Shown here: positions 45,580 through 54,461 of the stretch, piece after piece
Layout of the letters: every line of letters begins with the position of its first letter
Numbering within the stretch: position 1 is the stretch's first letter
Assembly: GCF_900538275.1 (NCBI RefSeq)
Contig: NZ_LR130778.1
Location: forward strand, 1,178,001-1,242,000
Origin: Petrocella atlantisensis
GTDB taxonomy: Bacteria > Bacillota > Clostridia > Lachnospirales > Vallitaleaceae
DNA: 64,000 bases
Direction: 5' to 3'
Program-made: the position numbers and the translations under genes
Notes under the pieces: generated by a model
What the model was told of the DNA's origin: nothing
Seen by the model: only the letters and a program-made list of their open reading frames with translations
The model's database searches: none

Positions 45580-46713
45580 CTATTTTAACTTTGTGCCACT
45601 GATAATATCTTTCCCTTTTTTAAGTTGTTCTTCATATGCCCTTTTCATCATTGTAATGATTTCACTGTTGTCAATCTTCTTTCCTTCATATAAACGAAGG
45701 GCAATCTTATTCATAACTTCAATATAAGCATAACCCAGTGCAGCTGTTAGAATGGCTGCTGTTGTCCCACTAATGACGCCTCCAACCGCCGTTCCAACAC
45801 CCGGTATAAACTTAACAACATTGGCAACGATTGTTCTACCAAGTGCAGTAGCACCACCGACGCCTCCAATTGCAGTAACGATAGAGGTAATCAGCGTTTT
45901 CTCAACATTAATACCAAATATAACCGTCAAATGTGCAATCATAGCAATCTGACTTGGCACCAAGATGGTTGCGTCCGCAAAAGGGATAGGGGTAAAGCCG
46001 GTAACAAAATTCGTCGATACATATGGTAATACAGCTAATCTTGCAGCCACTACTTTCTTCTCAAGATTAACTTTTTGAGCATTTATAAAGGCCTTTTTGG
46101 CTGCTTCATCTAAACAATTATAGGTTACATCCACAAGTTGTGTAAGGCCAAATGGTGGAATTATAATATCTTCACTGATGACGATTTCTTCTGCCAATGT
46201 GGGTACTACGTTAACGACCGGAAGATTCAGATTTCTTATATAGCTTTCAAATTCTTTGTATTGTAGGCCCATACATTGTGTCATGACAATAAGGACCGGT
46301 AGCTTTTTAGAAAACTCATTGATCCACTCCAGTTCAAAATCTTCAATTCTATTCGAACTTGAATTAATACAGTACCATGCCACATGTATATAATCTTTTT
46401 CATTCTGACTTAATAATGTTCGATCTATTTGCCCAACGATTTCCTTTTTTATTTCTTCTTGTACTTCTGAATCTAGTTCTAGTCCTTTTGTGTCATAAAT
46501 CGTGAGTGGAACGCCCTTTTTTGTGATCTTGCTGATATGTTGTGTCACCGGCTTACCGATTCCGGTTTCAACCAGCTTTTCTCTAAAAACATTATTAATG
46601 AGCGTGCTTTTTCCAACCCCGGTCTTGCCAATAATCATTATATTTGCAGTAGACATAGACTCAACTTCCTCATTGTATTTTTTCATAAACATGTCAAACC
46701 AATTTTCACTCAT
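45580..46713 (-). CDS. Era-like GTPase with C-terminal DUF697 membrane domain
   Basis: 377 residues from ATG 46713. G1 GKTGVGKSTLINNVF (about 27-41), G3 YDTKGLEL, G4-like VMTQCM in place of NKxD, and a C-terminal domain from about 210 with hydrophobic helices (ATILVPSQIAMIAHLTVIFGI, GGVGGATALGRTI, VGGVISGTTAAILTAALGY), which fits YcjF/DUF697-type membrane GTPases. Probably membrane remodelling or stress-related; unknown. Its SD (AAGGA) lies inside the 3' end of the small gene upstream. Confidence 0.82.
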   Translation of the reverse strand: MSENWFDMFMKKYNEEVESMSTANIMIIGKTGVGKSTLINNVFREKLVETGIGKPVTQHISKITKKGVPLTIYDTKGLELDSEVQEEIKKEIVGQIDRTLLSQNEKDYIHVAWYCINSSSNRIEDFELEWINEFSKKLPVLIVMTQCMGLQYKEFESYIRNLNLPVVNVVPTLAEEIVISEDIIIPPFGLTQLVDVTYNCLDEAAKKAFINAQKVNLEKKVVAARLAVLPYVSTNFVTGFTPIPFADATILVPSQIAMIAHLTVIFGINVEKTLITSIVTAIGGVGGATALGRTIVANVVKFIPGVGTAVGGVISGTTAAILTAALGYAYIEVMNKIALRLYEGKKIDNSEIITMMKRAYEEQLKKGKDIISGTKLK

Positions 46714-46714
46714 G

Positions 46715-46849
46715 TTATTCATTCCTTCTATCGATTCTAGATTGTAGTTTTCTACTTAATGCATCGCCAAACTTAAAAGCGGTAACTAAAATTATAATAG
46801 ATACGAGCAATTGATTCAAAAAATTAGATTTATTATTATTCTTTCTCAT
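46715..46849 (-). CDS. Small single-pass membrane peptide (44 aa)
   Basis: ATG 46849 lies four bases after GGAGGG. Sequence: basic start MRKNNNKSNF, a hydrophobic stretch LLVSIIILVTAFKFGDAL, and a basic C-terminus RKLQSRIDRRNE. The stop TAA is one base from the GTPase ATG, and the GTPase SD lies in its last codons, so the two are translationally coupled. No homologue recognised. A small partner or anchor of the GTPase is a reasonable guess. Confidence 0.65.
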   Translation of the reverse strand: MRKNNNKSNFLNQLLVSIIILVTAFKFGDALSRKLQSRIDRRNE

Positions 46850-47088
46850 CATACCCTCCAATAAACAAACTTAACTACAATTATGATAGCATATATAAAA
46901 AGATAAGACCCTTGTCTTAGTACGCTACCACAAAGCAACCCTTTTACAATGCCTCTGTGTCATTCCTTCAAACTTGTAATCAAAGATAGGTTGAAACAAA
47001 ATACTTCTGGTAAAGAAGTTTATCTTTTAATTATATCTTTCTTATTCAGAATTATCAAATTCTTCACGCTTAATAAAACTATAAGCTT

Positions 47089-47649
47089 TTATATTTCTTC
47101 TATCTCAAAAAGTTTCTTTACGGCACTTAGATTCATCAGCAATCTTATGTGCATGATGATACTTATGGCCATCAGAGCAAACAGATATACACCGCCACCC
47201 TCTTTTGGCATATTCAATGAAAAACTCATGACCAGTAAACACAATCCCTGTATCACCGCATACCGCTTGAGTTCAGACCCAAACTGATGAGACAAGGTTG
47301 TTTCTTCAAGCATGGTCATATGTGCCATCATACCTTGGTAGATATAAACCACCAGTAACAGTTCACTCAGCCATCCAAAAATCATCACAGCATAGTTGAA
47401 AAAATCACCCATCTGTATCCATCCAAGCATCCCTGTAACAACATCCAGTATAGAAACACATATCATACTTACTGACAAAAATCTAGCAATACGAAAAACC
47501 CTAAGCTCTATTTTGGCATATAGATATCCAAGTCCAACAAACACTAAATAGTATCCAAGGACATCCGGTAATAGATCGAATCTGCCAATATTTATATCGA
47601 TTAGGACCAGTAAGAACCCGCTAAAAATATATTTATACCCATTATTCAT
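47089..47649 (-). CDS. Multi-pass membrane protein of unknown function
   Basis: 186 residues, about five hydrophobic helices (YIFSGFLLVLIDINIG, LGYYLVFVGLGYLY, FLSVSMICVSILDVVTGMLG, YAVMIFGWLSELLLVVYIYQGM, and GLCLLVMSFSLNM plus YLFALMAISIIMHIRLLMNL). No family recognised. It overlaps the 3' end of the upstream gene by 8 bases, so the pair is an operon. Confidence 0.7.
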   Translation of the reverse strand: MNNGYKYIFSGFLLVLIDINIGRFDLLPDVLGYYLVFVGLGYLYAKIELRVFRIARFLSVSMICVSILDVVTGMLGWIQMGDFFNYAVMIFGWLSELLLVVYIYQGMMAHMTMLEETTLSHQFGSELKRYAVIQGLCLLVMSFSLNMPKEGGGVYLFALMAISIIMHIRLLMNLSAVKKLFEIEEI

Positions 47650-48550
47650 GTTCCGTCCTCCATAACGCTACGAAAGATTCAACAGCGGCTTCGTTCATGC
47701 CGGTACCATAAAAAGGATAATAAATCCAAGTATCATAAGATTGACCGTCTTTTTCATAGACCATGTCCAAGGATATCATATTAAAACGCCATTCACTTGA
47801 GGCATCCTTATCCTTTGCCGTATAAGCCACCTCAAACCCTCTTTTTACCTCTATGGGCTCTGTAAGGTTCATCAATGCATCATAAGTATAAGTTCTATCA
47901 AAGTCAACAATGAGGCTCATATCCAAATCATCCCTATGGGGCTCAAAAGATGATAAATCCAGTGATGTGATCCTAATTGGGGTCTCTGTCTCAAAATCAG
48001 CAGTAAAATGATCCTTGCTCCCACCACCGCCTTTTCTTAATCTATGCTCCTCCCAATTGTCTTCCGTTCTTATTGTAATTCGCCCAAGAGATACCGGCAT
48101 GATGGTGCCATCGTCAAAGATAGCTGTACCCCTACCAAAAGTAAGGCTACCCTTCTCTTCCATTCGACTTATGTCTTCATCCGTCAAATAAAGATTGATA
48201 TACCCTTGTTTCAAAGTATAATATCGCCCTATCTCATCATTGTACGGGTTGTTGTTCGTATCGCTTGTATACATGAAGCCACCGAAACCACCGCTTTGAC
48301 TGACAGACTGTTTTGCATCAAGACCATAAAAACTTATGGATTGAAGTCTTCTTGTATCACTGTTATTCATGATATAAGATATGGTCAATGTTTCATCCAA
48401 CATCCCATCATAATAGATCTCATCATTGATTTCTGTAAATAAGGGCGTCTCAATAACCTGATAAGATGCATAGATAACATTACTTATGGCTGATAGCGTG
48501 ACCAACGCTGCAATGATTATGCTATATCGTTTTAGTTTTTTTTCTGACAT
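47642..48550 (-). CDS. Membrane-anchored extracytoplasmic protein of unknown function
   Basis: 302 residues. One N-terminal membrane helix (about 9-30: YSIIIAALVTLSAISNVIYASY), then about 270 residues of beta-rich extracytoplasmic sequence. It resembles the anchored, beta-rich proteins often found with small Firmicutes regulators and anti-sigma-like proteins, but I cannot assign a domain. It overlaps the next membrane-protein gene. Confidence 0.65.
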   Translation of the reverse strand: MSEKKLKRYSIIIAALVTLSAISNVIYASYQVIETPLFTEINDEIYYDGMLDETLTISYIMNNSDTRRLQSISFYGLDAKQSVSQSGGFGGFMYTSDTNNNPYNDEIGRYYTLKQGYINLYLTDEDISRMEEKGSLTFGRGTAIFDDGTIMPVSLGRITIRTEDNWEEHRLRKGGGGSKDHFTADFETETPIRITSLDLSSFEPHRDDLDMSLIVDFDRTYTYDALMNLTEPIEVKRGFEVAYTAKDKDASSEWRFNMISLDMVYEKDGQSYDTWIYYPFYGTGMNEAAVESFVALWRTEHE

Positions 48551-48729
48551 ACTCTCTCTCCTTTATCCTTTATAGAGCGCCATCTGGATGACACCCCTTC
48601 CTACCCATGTTGAAGAAAGTGTTTCTAACTATAATAACAATTGGAGCCTTGGTTATGTGACACTTTGTGTCCAAGTTTTTATCCAGATAATTTCCATTTG
48701 TATATATTTCATCCTATTTGGTTAAGATC

Positions 48730-49632
48730 TTAATTGTTTAGTTGTATTGAATACCCTTCTGCAAAAGCACTTTCATTAAAAAAGTAAACCTGAAAATAGT
48801 CATCGTTAATAATCTGTCTTTCTACGAGTGGCTTTCCTTCTTGATCAGTACCTATTTTTTCTAAGATCATATATTTTGTTTGATCACTGACTTCAATGCT
48901 ACTTGGTACATCATGAGCGTAGATTTTCTCTGAGATGACCTGATTATCAAGATCATCCATCTGCTTCAAAACATAATATTCCACTTCATCCATGCTTTCG
49001 ACATTAATCTTGACTTTAAAGCTTTCAGTGGATTCACTGTTACCTACCATAACCGTACGATTCTCTGTTAAGAACATTGACATACTTCCTTCACCACCAT
49101 TTTCACCATCCATGGATACGCCTGAACCTGAAGTAAAATAGATCTCGCCTTCATCCGTCATATATACCGGATTCAATACAGCCATTATCACCGGCGCATT
49201 TTTAGCAAAAATTGTACCTTCTATTTCATTGCCTTCATCATTAACACTGATATGTACCAAGGACACCTGGTTGCCACTACCGACTCTGCTATAGATGACA
49301 CCCTCTTTTTCATAGCTCGTATCTATAAACAAGACCCCTTCATAGCCTTCAAAAACTATATCCTCAGGATGATCTTCGTCTATTGTTCCATATACTCTTC
49401 CTTTATATTTAGAATCCATAACGACTTCTCCACCCTGCATCAATTTGTTGCTATTTTCTGAAACATAGGCCTCAAAATCGAATAGATCAATATAATCTTC
49501 AGTTACAAAAACCCCAACGAGCTTATCCTCTTCCCTTGTATTACCTGCTTCTGCTACCGCCAATTGACATCCGGATAATAGCACCGATATCATGCATAAC
49601 ATCACTAGACTGCCCATTATCTTCTTATGCAT
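48730..49632 (-). CDS. Lipoprotein of unknown function
   Basis: 300 residues from ATG 49632. Lipoprotein signal KKIMGSLVMLCMISVLLSGC with lipobox LSGC. The mature part is acidic and beta-rich, with no recognised domain. The start region overlaps the 3' end of the XRE regulator gene (49625), whose last codons supply a GAGGAGG SD; ATG at 49641 is an alternative. Third gene of the DUF2975-XRE operon. Confidence 0.7.
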   Translation of the reverse strand: MHKKIMGSLVMLCMISVLLSGCQLAVAEAGNTREEDKLVGVFVTEDYIDLFDFEAYVSENSNKLMQGGEVVMDSKYKGRVYGTIDEDHPEDIVFEGYEGVLFIDTSYEKEGVIYSRVGSGNQVSLVHISVNDEGNEIEGTIFAKNAPVIMAVLNPVYMTDEGEIYFTSGSGVSMDGENGGEGSMSMFLTENRTVMVGNSESTESFKVKINVESMDEVEYYVLKQMDDLDNQVISEKIYAHDVPSSIEVSDQTKYMILEKIGTDQEGKPLVERQIINDDYFQVYFFNESAFAEGYSIQLNN

Positions 49633-49855
49633 CCTCATCATCCTCCTCCATTCTGCCGTCAAATTTCAATATATCCCCCAATTCACAGTCCAAATAATAA
49701 CAGATTTTATTCATTGTATTGAACCTTATGCCTTTTGCCTTGCCACTACGCAATATAGATAAGTTTGCCTCTGTAATATTAATCAAAGAGCACAGTTCTT
49801 TTGATGTCATATTTTTTTCCTTCAATATTTCTGTTAAGTGCACCCTAATTGCCAT
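49625..49855 (-). CDS. XRE-family HTH regulator (YozG-like)
   Basis: 76 residues, a single Cro/C1-type helix-turn-helix (LTEILKEKNMTSKELCSLINITEANLSILRSGKAKGIRFNTMNKICYYLDCELGDIL) with an acidic tail. Small regulators of this type are regularly encoded beside DUF2975 membrane proteins, as here. The twin palindromes at 50848-50908 are its likely target. SD GGAGG is clear. Confidence 0.9.
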   Translation of the reverse strand: MAIRVHLTEILKEKNMTSKELCSLINITEANLSILRSGKAKGIRFNTMNKICYYLDCELGDILKFDGRMEEDDEDA

Positions 49856-49864
49856 ATCTGCCTC

Positions 49865-50833
49865 CTACACAAACAAATCCATCTCTTCTTTGATTTTTGA
49901 GCTGTGTGCAAAATACTTTGCAAGCAACATGGTCATGATGACAATTAAAATAGATGTAAGGGGTATATCAATATGATAATTGCTATGAATCAGCTTAGCA
50001 CCTGCTATCAATTGCAGTAAGTTTATAAAAATAGATGCAATCACCGTTACGATAATGGCTTGTCGACATTTACTTACGAGTTGAACGGCCTTATCCACAA
50101 CGCTTTGGCTATATCTTTCAGTCTTCAATGCCTGCACCAAGTCATAACCTGCTAAAATAATGCGTATTTGATAAAATAACGGAATCATTTTAATGATCGA
50201 TCTTAATAAAATAAAATAATGTGTAAGTGAAAAATCAATGCCGGCCATAGTATTCGCCGCCTCAACCGCTTTCATTTCTCCCATAATATCAAATGGCAAT
50301 GCAAAGGTTAATGCAAGCACTGAAATACCTGCGAATGTAATAAGCATAACTTCAAGGTCAATGAGTAGTCTATCTGTCATGCCTGTTTGGATTCTTCGAA
50401 GCAGACGCATAATTATATACCCTATTAACACAATATATACTACGCTTGAAACGCCTATTTTCCACGAACCTTTTAGAGTGGAAGGTGCTAAGATACCTTC
50501 TGCAAAACCAGGGTTGATCATATAATACATACCAAAAAATAATAGAACACTTAGCAGTAATAGTAATAGATCCTCACTCTTTTGGATGCCTTTTCGTATT
50601 CTTATACTTAGTAAAATAAGTGGTGCCAAACAAAACAACACATAAGCCACCCAAGCTATAACATTGCCAAAGGGACTATTTAATGACAGTATTCTAAGAA
50701 AATAACCCATTTGTACAAATGGAAAAGAAATGATACTGTCGTAACCAATCGCTTGATCTTTCATCAGAAAAAAAGCAATGATACAAATAAATCCTTCTCC
50801 TATCAAGACACTTACCAATCTTTTTTTATCCAT
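49865..50833 (-). CDS. DUF2975-domain membrane protein
   Basis: 322 residues from the second ATG (50833), which has AAGGGAG at the best distance. About eight hydrophobic helices; the last four (about 165-315) correspond to DUF2975 (LTHYFILLRSIIKMIPLFYQIRIIL, CRQAIIVTVIASIFINLLQLIAGAKLI, IPLTSILIVIMTMLLAKYFAHSSKIKEEMD). The N-terminal half is extra compared with short DUF2975 proteins. First gene of the operon; nine bases separate it from the XRE gene. Function unknown. Confidence 0.82.
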   Translation of the reverse strand: MDKKRLVSVLIGEGFICIIAFFLMKDQAIGYDSIISFPFVQMGYFLRILSLNSPFGNVIAWVAYVLFCLAPLILLSIRIRKGIQKSEDLLLLLLSVLLFFGMYYMINPGFAEGILAPSTLKGSWKIGVSSVVYIVLIGYIIMRLLRRIQTGMTDRLLIDLEVMLITFAGISVLALTFALPFDIMGEMKAVEAANTMAGIDFSLTHYFILLRSIIKMIPLFYQIRIILAGYDLVQALKTERYSQSVVDKAVQLVSKCRQAIIVTVIASIFINLLQLIAGAKLIHSNYHIDIPLTSILIVIMTMLLAKYFAHSSKIKEEMDLFV

Positions 50834-50847
50834 ATCCATCTCCCTTT

Positions 50848-50908
50848 ATTATTGTTTTACAATAATCACAAGATTATTATATCACTCAAATTATTGTTTT
50901 TCAATAAT
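50848..50908 (-). promoter_or_regulatory. Promoter with twin operators of the DUF2975-XRE operon
   Basis: Two copies of ATTATTG-N5-CAATAAT (50848-50866 and 50890-50908), 42 bases apart. Minus-strand promoter: TTGAAA (50899-50904) inside the upstream copy, 17-base spacer, TGATATAAT (-10 at 50876-50881) between the copies. Confidence 0.8.
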
Positions 50909-50980
50909 TTAATTAAAAAAACCAATACTTTATAATCTATAAAGTATTGACCTTTTTCTTTGATTTTCTATATTATGGCT

Positions 50981-51961
50981 TTAATCTCTATTGACCCATA
51001 CAACTATCTTACCACTAACATGACCTTTTTCCAGTTCGGATAGTCCTTTAGGAATATCTTCGAAGGGGATTTCTTTTTCTATCACAGGTCGAATTTCTTT
51101 CTTATCTACAAGGTTACCAATATAAGATAGATCTTTGCCATTTGCTCTTGCAAGAAGACCTTTAAATTTTTTGCCGTTTTTACGGGATATCAATCCTCCA
51201 AAAGCAGTAACAAAGATAATTTGCTTCATAGATTTGCCACCAATCATAACCAAACGGCCTTGAGGTTTTAATAACTTACTATAGGTTTCTATTTTGTTAT
51301 AACCATTAACAGCTATGATTAAATCATATTTATATTCAATATGATCAAGAGGTATTTTTGTGTAAACCAGTACTTCATCAGCACCAAGATCTTTGGCTTG
51401 TTTTTCATTTTTTTCACTAATGACTGCTGTAACGTTTCCACCAAAATATTTTGCAATTTGAAGAGCATAGCTCCCAACGCCGCCAGAGGCACCAACCACC
51501 AGTACGTCTTCACCAGCTTTTAATTGTCCTATATTTCTAACACCTTGAAGTGCTGTTACAGCTGTTACTGGTAAAGCAGCAGCTTCTATATGCGTTAAGC
51601 TTTCTGGTTTTCTAGCCAGTAATGATGATTTTACACAGATATAATCTGAAAAGGCACCAAATCCCGCATCAGCAACATCTCCCATGACGGTATCACCAAC
51701 TTTAAAGTCTGTAATTCCCTGACCAAGTTCAACAATCCGACCTGAAAATTCACAACCTTTAATTTTGTTTTTAGGCCTGATCAGTCCAGTCATCATTCTC
51801 ATTACCAATGGCTTTCCTTTCAGAAGTCTCCAGTCTGGTGCGTTTAAAGCCGTAGCTTTTACTTGAATTAAAACTTCGTTGTTTTTAGGCGTTGGCATCT
51901 CTACTTCTAAGACTTTTAAAACTTCTACCGAACCATATTGCTCCTGAACAATTGCTTTCAT
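50981..51961 (-). CDS. NAD(P)-dependent MDR oxidoreductase (quinone-reductase-like)
   Basis: 326 residues of the medium-chain dehydrogenase superfamily. GroES-like domain with KGCEFSGRIVELGQGITDFKVGDTVMG, then the Rossmann domain with VLVVGASGGVGSYALQIAKYFG (about 140-160). Structural and catalytic zinc ligands are absent, so this is a zinc-independent quinone/enone reductase type. SD AGAAGGAGG. Single gene. Confidence 0.9.
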   Translation of the reverse strand: MKAIVQEQYGSVEVLKVLEVEMPTPKNNEVLIQVKATALNAPDWRLLKGKPLVMRMMTGLIRPKNKIKGCEFSGRIVELGQGITDFKVGDTVMGDVADAGFGAFSDYICVKSSLLARKPESLTHIEAAALPVTAVTALQGVRNIGQLKAGEDVLVVGASGGVGSYALQIAKYFGGNVTAVISEKNEKQAKDLGADEVLVYTKIPLDHIEYKYDLIIAVNGYNKIETYSKLLKPQGRLVMIGGKSMKQIIFVTAFGGLISRKNGKKFKGLLARANGKDLSYIGNLVDKKEIRPVIEKEIPFEDIPKGLSELEKGHVSGKIVVWVNRD

Positions 51962-52146
51962 TCTAAACCTCCTTCTAAGGTTATTATAGAAAATACGTGT
52001 AAAATATAAATAAAATGCCCGTAATCATGTCCTCCAAATTTAATATGACCCAAACATAATTAAACTTTATCTCTGATAAACATATTTTAGGTAATTATCA
52101 TTTTGATTCAGGTTTAATCATAAATAATGGCTTTGCCTTGTTCCCG

Positions 52147-52530
52147 TTACTTTTTTAAAGCTAGAAGCATATTATTTATTTCCTCATCGGAATGTCTATC
52201 CCATGACCCTAATTCAGCAATTATTTTCAAAGGAGACTTTGACCGATATGAACGTGTAGGGTTACCGGGATATCTTTTGTCCGTTAAGTTTGGATCATTT
52301 TCAAAATCGCCTACTGGTTCTACAATATAAATTCTTTCCTTAAAGCTAGATGTTGCCAATTCAGCACCCCATTTTGCAGCTTCTAATGTTGCTGTAAAAT
52401 AGATATAGTTGGATTTTTTATCTTGGTAATTTGATAGATGTTGTGGTTCTAAAAAGTCTCCAATTTTCAACTCTGCTTTAGTACCATGAAAAAAAGGGCC
52501 GTTATCTAATATATCCTGCTTGTTATCCAT
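52147..52530 (-). CDS. arr: Rifampin ADP-ribosyltransferase (Arr)
   Basis: 127 residues. Close to Arr proteins: GPFFHGTKAELKIGDFL (NAD-binding His), NYIYFTATLEAAKWGAELA, the signature RIYIVEPVGDFENDPNLTDKRYPGNPTRSYRSK, and PLKIIAELGSW. It transfers ADP-ribose from NAD to rifamycins and inactivates them. SD AGAGGTG. Arr genes are known both as chromosomal genes and as integron cassettes (arr-2); here no attC flanks it and it lies 13 kb outside the array. Confidence 0.93.
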   Translation of the reverse strand: MDNKQDILDNGPFFHGTKAELKIGDFLEPQHLSNYQDKKSNYIYFTATLEAAKWGAELATSSFKERIYIVEPVGDFENDPNLTDKRYPGNPTRSYRSKSPLKIIAELGSWDRHSDEEINNMLLALKK

Positions 52531-52612
52531 ATATATTCACCTCTTATATCGTTATATTTACAGCTTTCGTTCCGATAATGCCTTTTCTAAATCCAAAAAA
52601 GAGTAAGGATAT

Positions 52613-53647
52613 TTATTTCTTGTGCAGAATCCTGATAATACGGTTATATACGATTTCCGACAGATTCCAAGTGTATCCGTCAAAATTAGTTGTGTTCACA
52701 AATTGAATAACTACTGTATCAATATCTTGGTGGTATTTGGCAATACTCTGATAGCCGGGAATCAATCCAGTATGGCCATACTCGTATATTGAAGAATAGA
52801 TTGCTTCTTCCCCTTCATCAAACAATGACCCATCGTTTAATGCCCTTAGAAATATACCCACATCTTCTGCTGACGCTATCATTGAGCCATAATCATCCGT
52901 TTTAATATCTTCCTCAATGCCAACGTAGTAACCACTCATCACATCGTTCATATTCACATCATGCATCGAACCGAAAGTATTTTTTAGCCCGAGAGGGATC
53001 AGAATTTCCTCTTTGATGTATTGGAATTTGCCATAACCCAATACCTTTTCAATGATTTCAGATAGCAATAAATAATTGGTATTTGAATATTCGTAATCTT
53101 CACCAGGTTCAAATTTAGCCGGCAAATCAAGTACGCGTTCAAGTGCTTCCTTATTGTTTTCTGGTGGGTTTGTCCAGAAATCTGGAGCGTCCGTCAAATT
53201 AGGAATGCCACTTCGATGCTGCACCATCATTTTCAAGGTTATTCTTTCTGCATTTTCAATTCTTCCCTCAAGTTCAGGAAAGAAATCAACGAGTGTTTTA
53301 TCCAAAGACAAGCCTTTATCATTTACCAATTTGGTGATAGCAACAGCATCATATAACTTACCAATACTTGCAATCTTAAATAATGAATGGGGATCGGCTG
53401 GTATTTTGTTCTCCCTATTTTTCCAACCTGAAGCATAAAAAGTAGGTTCTTTTCCTCCTTGGTCCACATAAACAATAATGCCATCAAATCCGAGTCCAAT
53501 TGCTTCATTAACCTGTTCTTGAACAGTTTCCGGTAATGGCGCTAACCATGCTCTCACCAAAATCCATGGCACGAAAAACATGGATATTACGGTTGCAATT
53601 GCCAAGATTATTCTAAGTATTCTTTTTATTTGTTTCTTTTTTGACAT
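52613..53647 (-). CDS. Serine hydrolase of the class C beta-lactamase family
   Basis: 344 residues. N-terminal membrane anchor (about 10-32), then a beta-lactamase/DD-peptidase fold: SxxK as SIGK (HSLFKIASIGKLYDAV), YxN as YSN (EDYEYSNTNYLLLSEII), and HTG (GHTGLIPGY). Exposed outside the membrane. Likely a peptidase or esterase of the PBP4*/EstB type; beta-lactam resistance cannot be inferred. SD AAAGGAAA. Confidence 0.88.
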   Translation of the reverse strand: MSKKKQIKRILRIILAIATVISMFFVPWILVRAWLAPLPETVQEQVNEAIGLGFDGIIVYVDQGGKEPTFYASGWKNRENKIPADPHSLFKIASIGKLYDAVAITKLVNDKGLSLDKTLVDFFPELEGRIENAERITLKMMVQHRSGIPNLTDAPDFWTNPPENNKEALERVLDLPAKFEPGEDYEYSNTNYLLLSEIIEKVLGYGKFQYIKEEILIPLGLKNTFGSMHDVNMNDVMSGYYVGIEEDIKTDDYGSMIASAEDVGIFLRALNDGSLFDEGEEAIYSSIYEYGHTGLIPGYQSIAKYHQDIDTVVIQFVNTTNFDGYTWNLSEIVYNRIIRILHKK

Positions 53648-53714
53648 TTACGATTTCCTTTCTAAGCCGTCTTGAAATTTATAACAACTATAATGGCAAA
53701 TAAAATTCTTAGCA

Positions 53715-53728
53715 TTGACTTAAATCAA
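53715..53728. promoter_or_regulatory. FNR/CRP-like operator upstream of the DUF4386 gene
   Basis: TTGAC-TTAA-ATCAA is one mismatch from the FNR-type consensus TTGAT-N4-ATCAA. It lies 62 bases before the DUF4386 ATG, between divergent genes, and a Crp/Fnr-family gene is next door. Confidence 0.55.
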
Positions 53729-53789
53729 TGCACTCTCTTTTTTATACTGTCATAATACAGCTATACCAACAATGAAAGGAGCACTATTA

Positions 53790-54461
53790 ATGAAAACTTC
53801 TAATAATAACCCAATACGTTTCTGGAGCATAACCTCCGGGATTTCTTTACTAATCATGGCCATAGCGGCTGGTTATGCCTATGGCTTCTCATTCAACCAA
53901 ATCTATGTAGAAAATAATACTCTACAGACGATGACAAACATACAATCAAATAGCACCTTATTCTATTCAGGTGCTATTGTATGGTGTCTTATCCTTGCCA
54001 CAGACATAATTGTCTCTTATGGATTTTACAGATTTTTGAAACCAATCCATAAGCCAATTGCTCTAATCTCAGGTTGTCTTCGGCTTACATACTCAGTCTT
54101 TTTAGCAATCGGTATCGCCTTCCTTTTCGGAAAAAACACTGAGCAATTTTTAAAAATGTGGTCACTTGGTTTGTTTATTATCGGCTTCCACCTTGTAATA
54201 ACAGGTATTGGAGCCTTCTTAAGCACTGAAACACCAAAGTTATTTGGGGTTCTATTGATTATTGCAGGAATAAGCTATAGTCTAATCCATGGTCTTCAAA
54301 ATTTTGTACCTCAGGCAATATCCCTTGCCGCATATATTGAATCTTTTCTTACTATACCTATGACTGTCGGTGAACTCTCTTTCGGTATATGGCTATTGAT
54401 TAAAGGCGGTCGAAAAATCAATCAACAACCTTCAAATGACCCTGTCCCAGACGCCTCTTGA
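53790..54461 (+). CDS. DUF4386-family membrane protein
   Basis: 223 residues from ATG 53790 (AAAGGAG eight bases upstream). About six hydrophobic helices with the DUF4386 pattern: RFWSITSGISLLIMAIAAGYAYGF, ALISGCLRLTYSVFLAIGI, LGLFIIGFHLVITGIGAF, LLIIAGISYSL, and TVGELSFGIWLLIKGG near the end. Unknown function; the family frequently sits beside Crp/Fnr regulators, as here. Its 3' end overlaps the convergent regulator gene by 44 bases. Confidence 0.85.
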   Translation: MKTSNNNPIRFWSITSGISLLIMAIAAGYAYGFSFNQIYVENNTLQTMTNIQSNSTLFYSGAIVWCLILATDIIVSYGFYRFLKPIHKPIALISGCLRLTYSVFLAIGIAFLFGKNTEQFLKMWSLGLFIIGFHLVITGIGAFLSTETPKLFGVLLIIAGISYSLIHGLQNFVPQAISLAAYIESFLTIPMTVGELSFGIWLLIKGGRKINQQPSNDPVPDAS

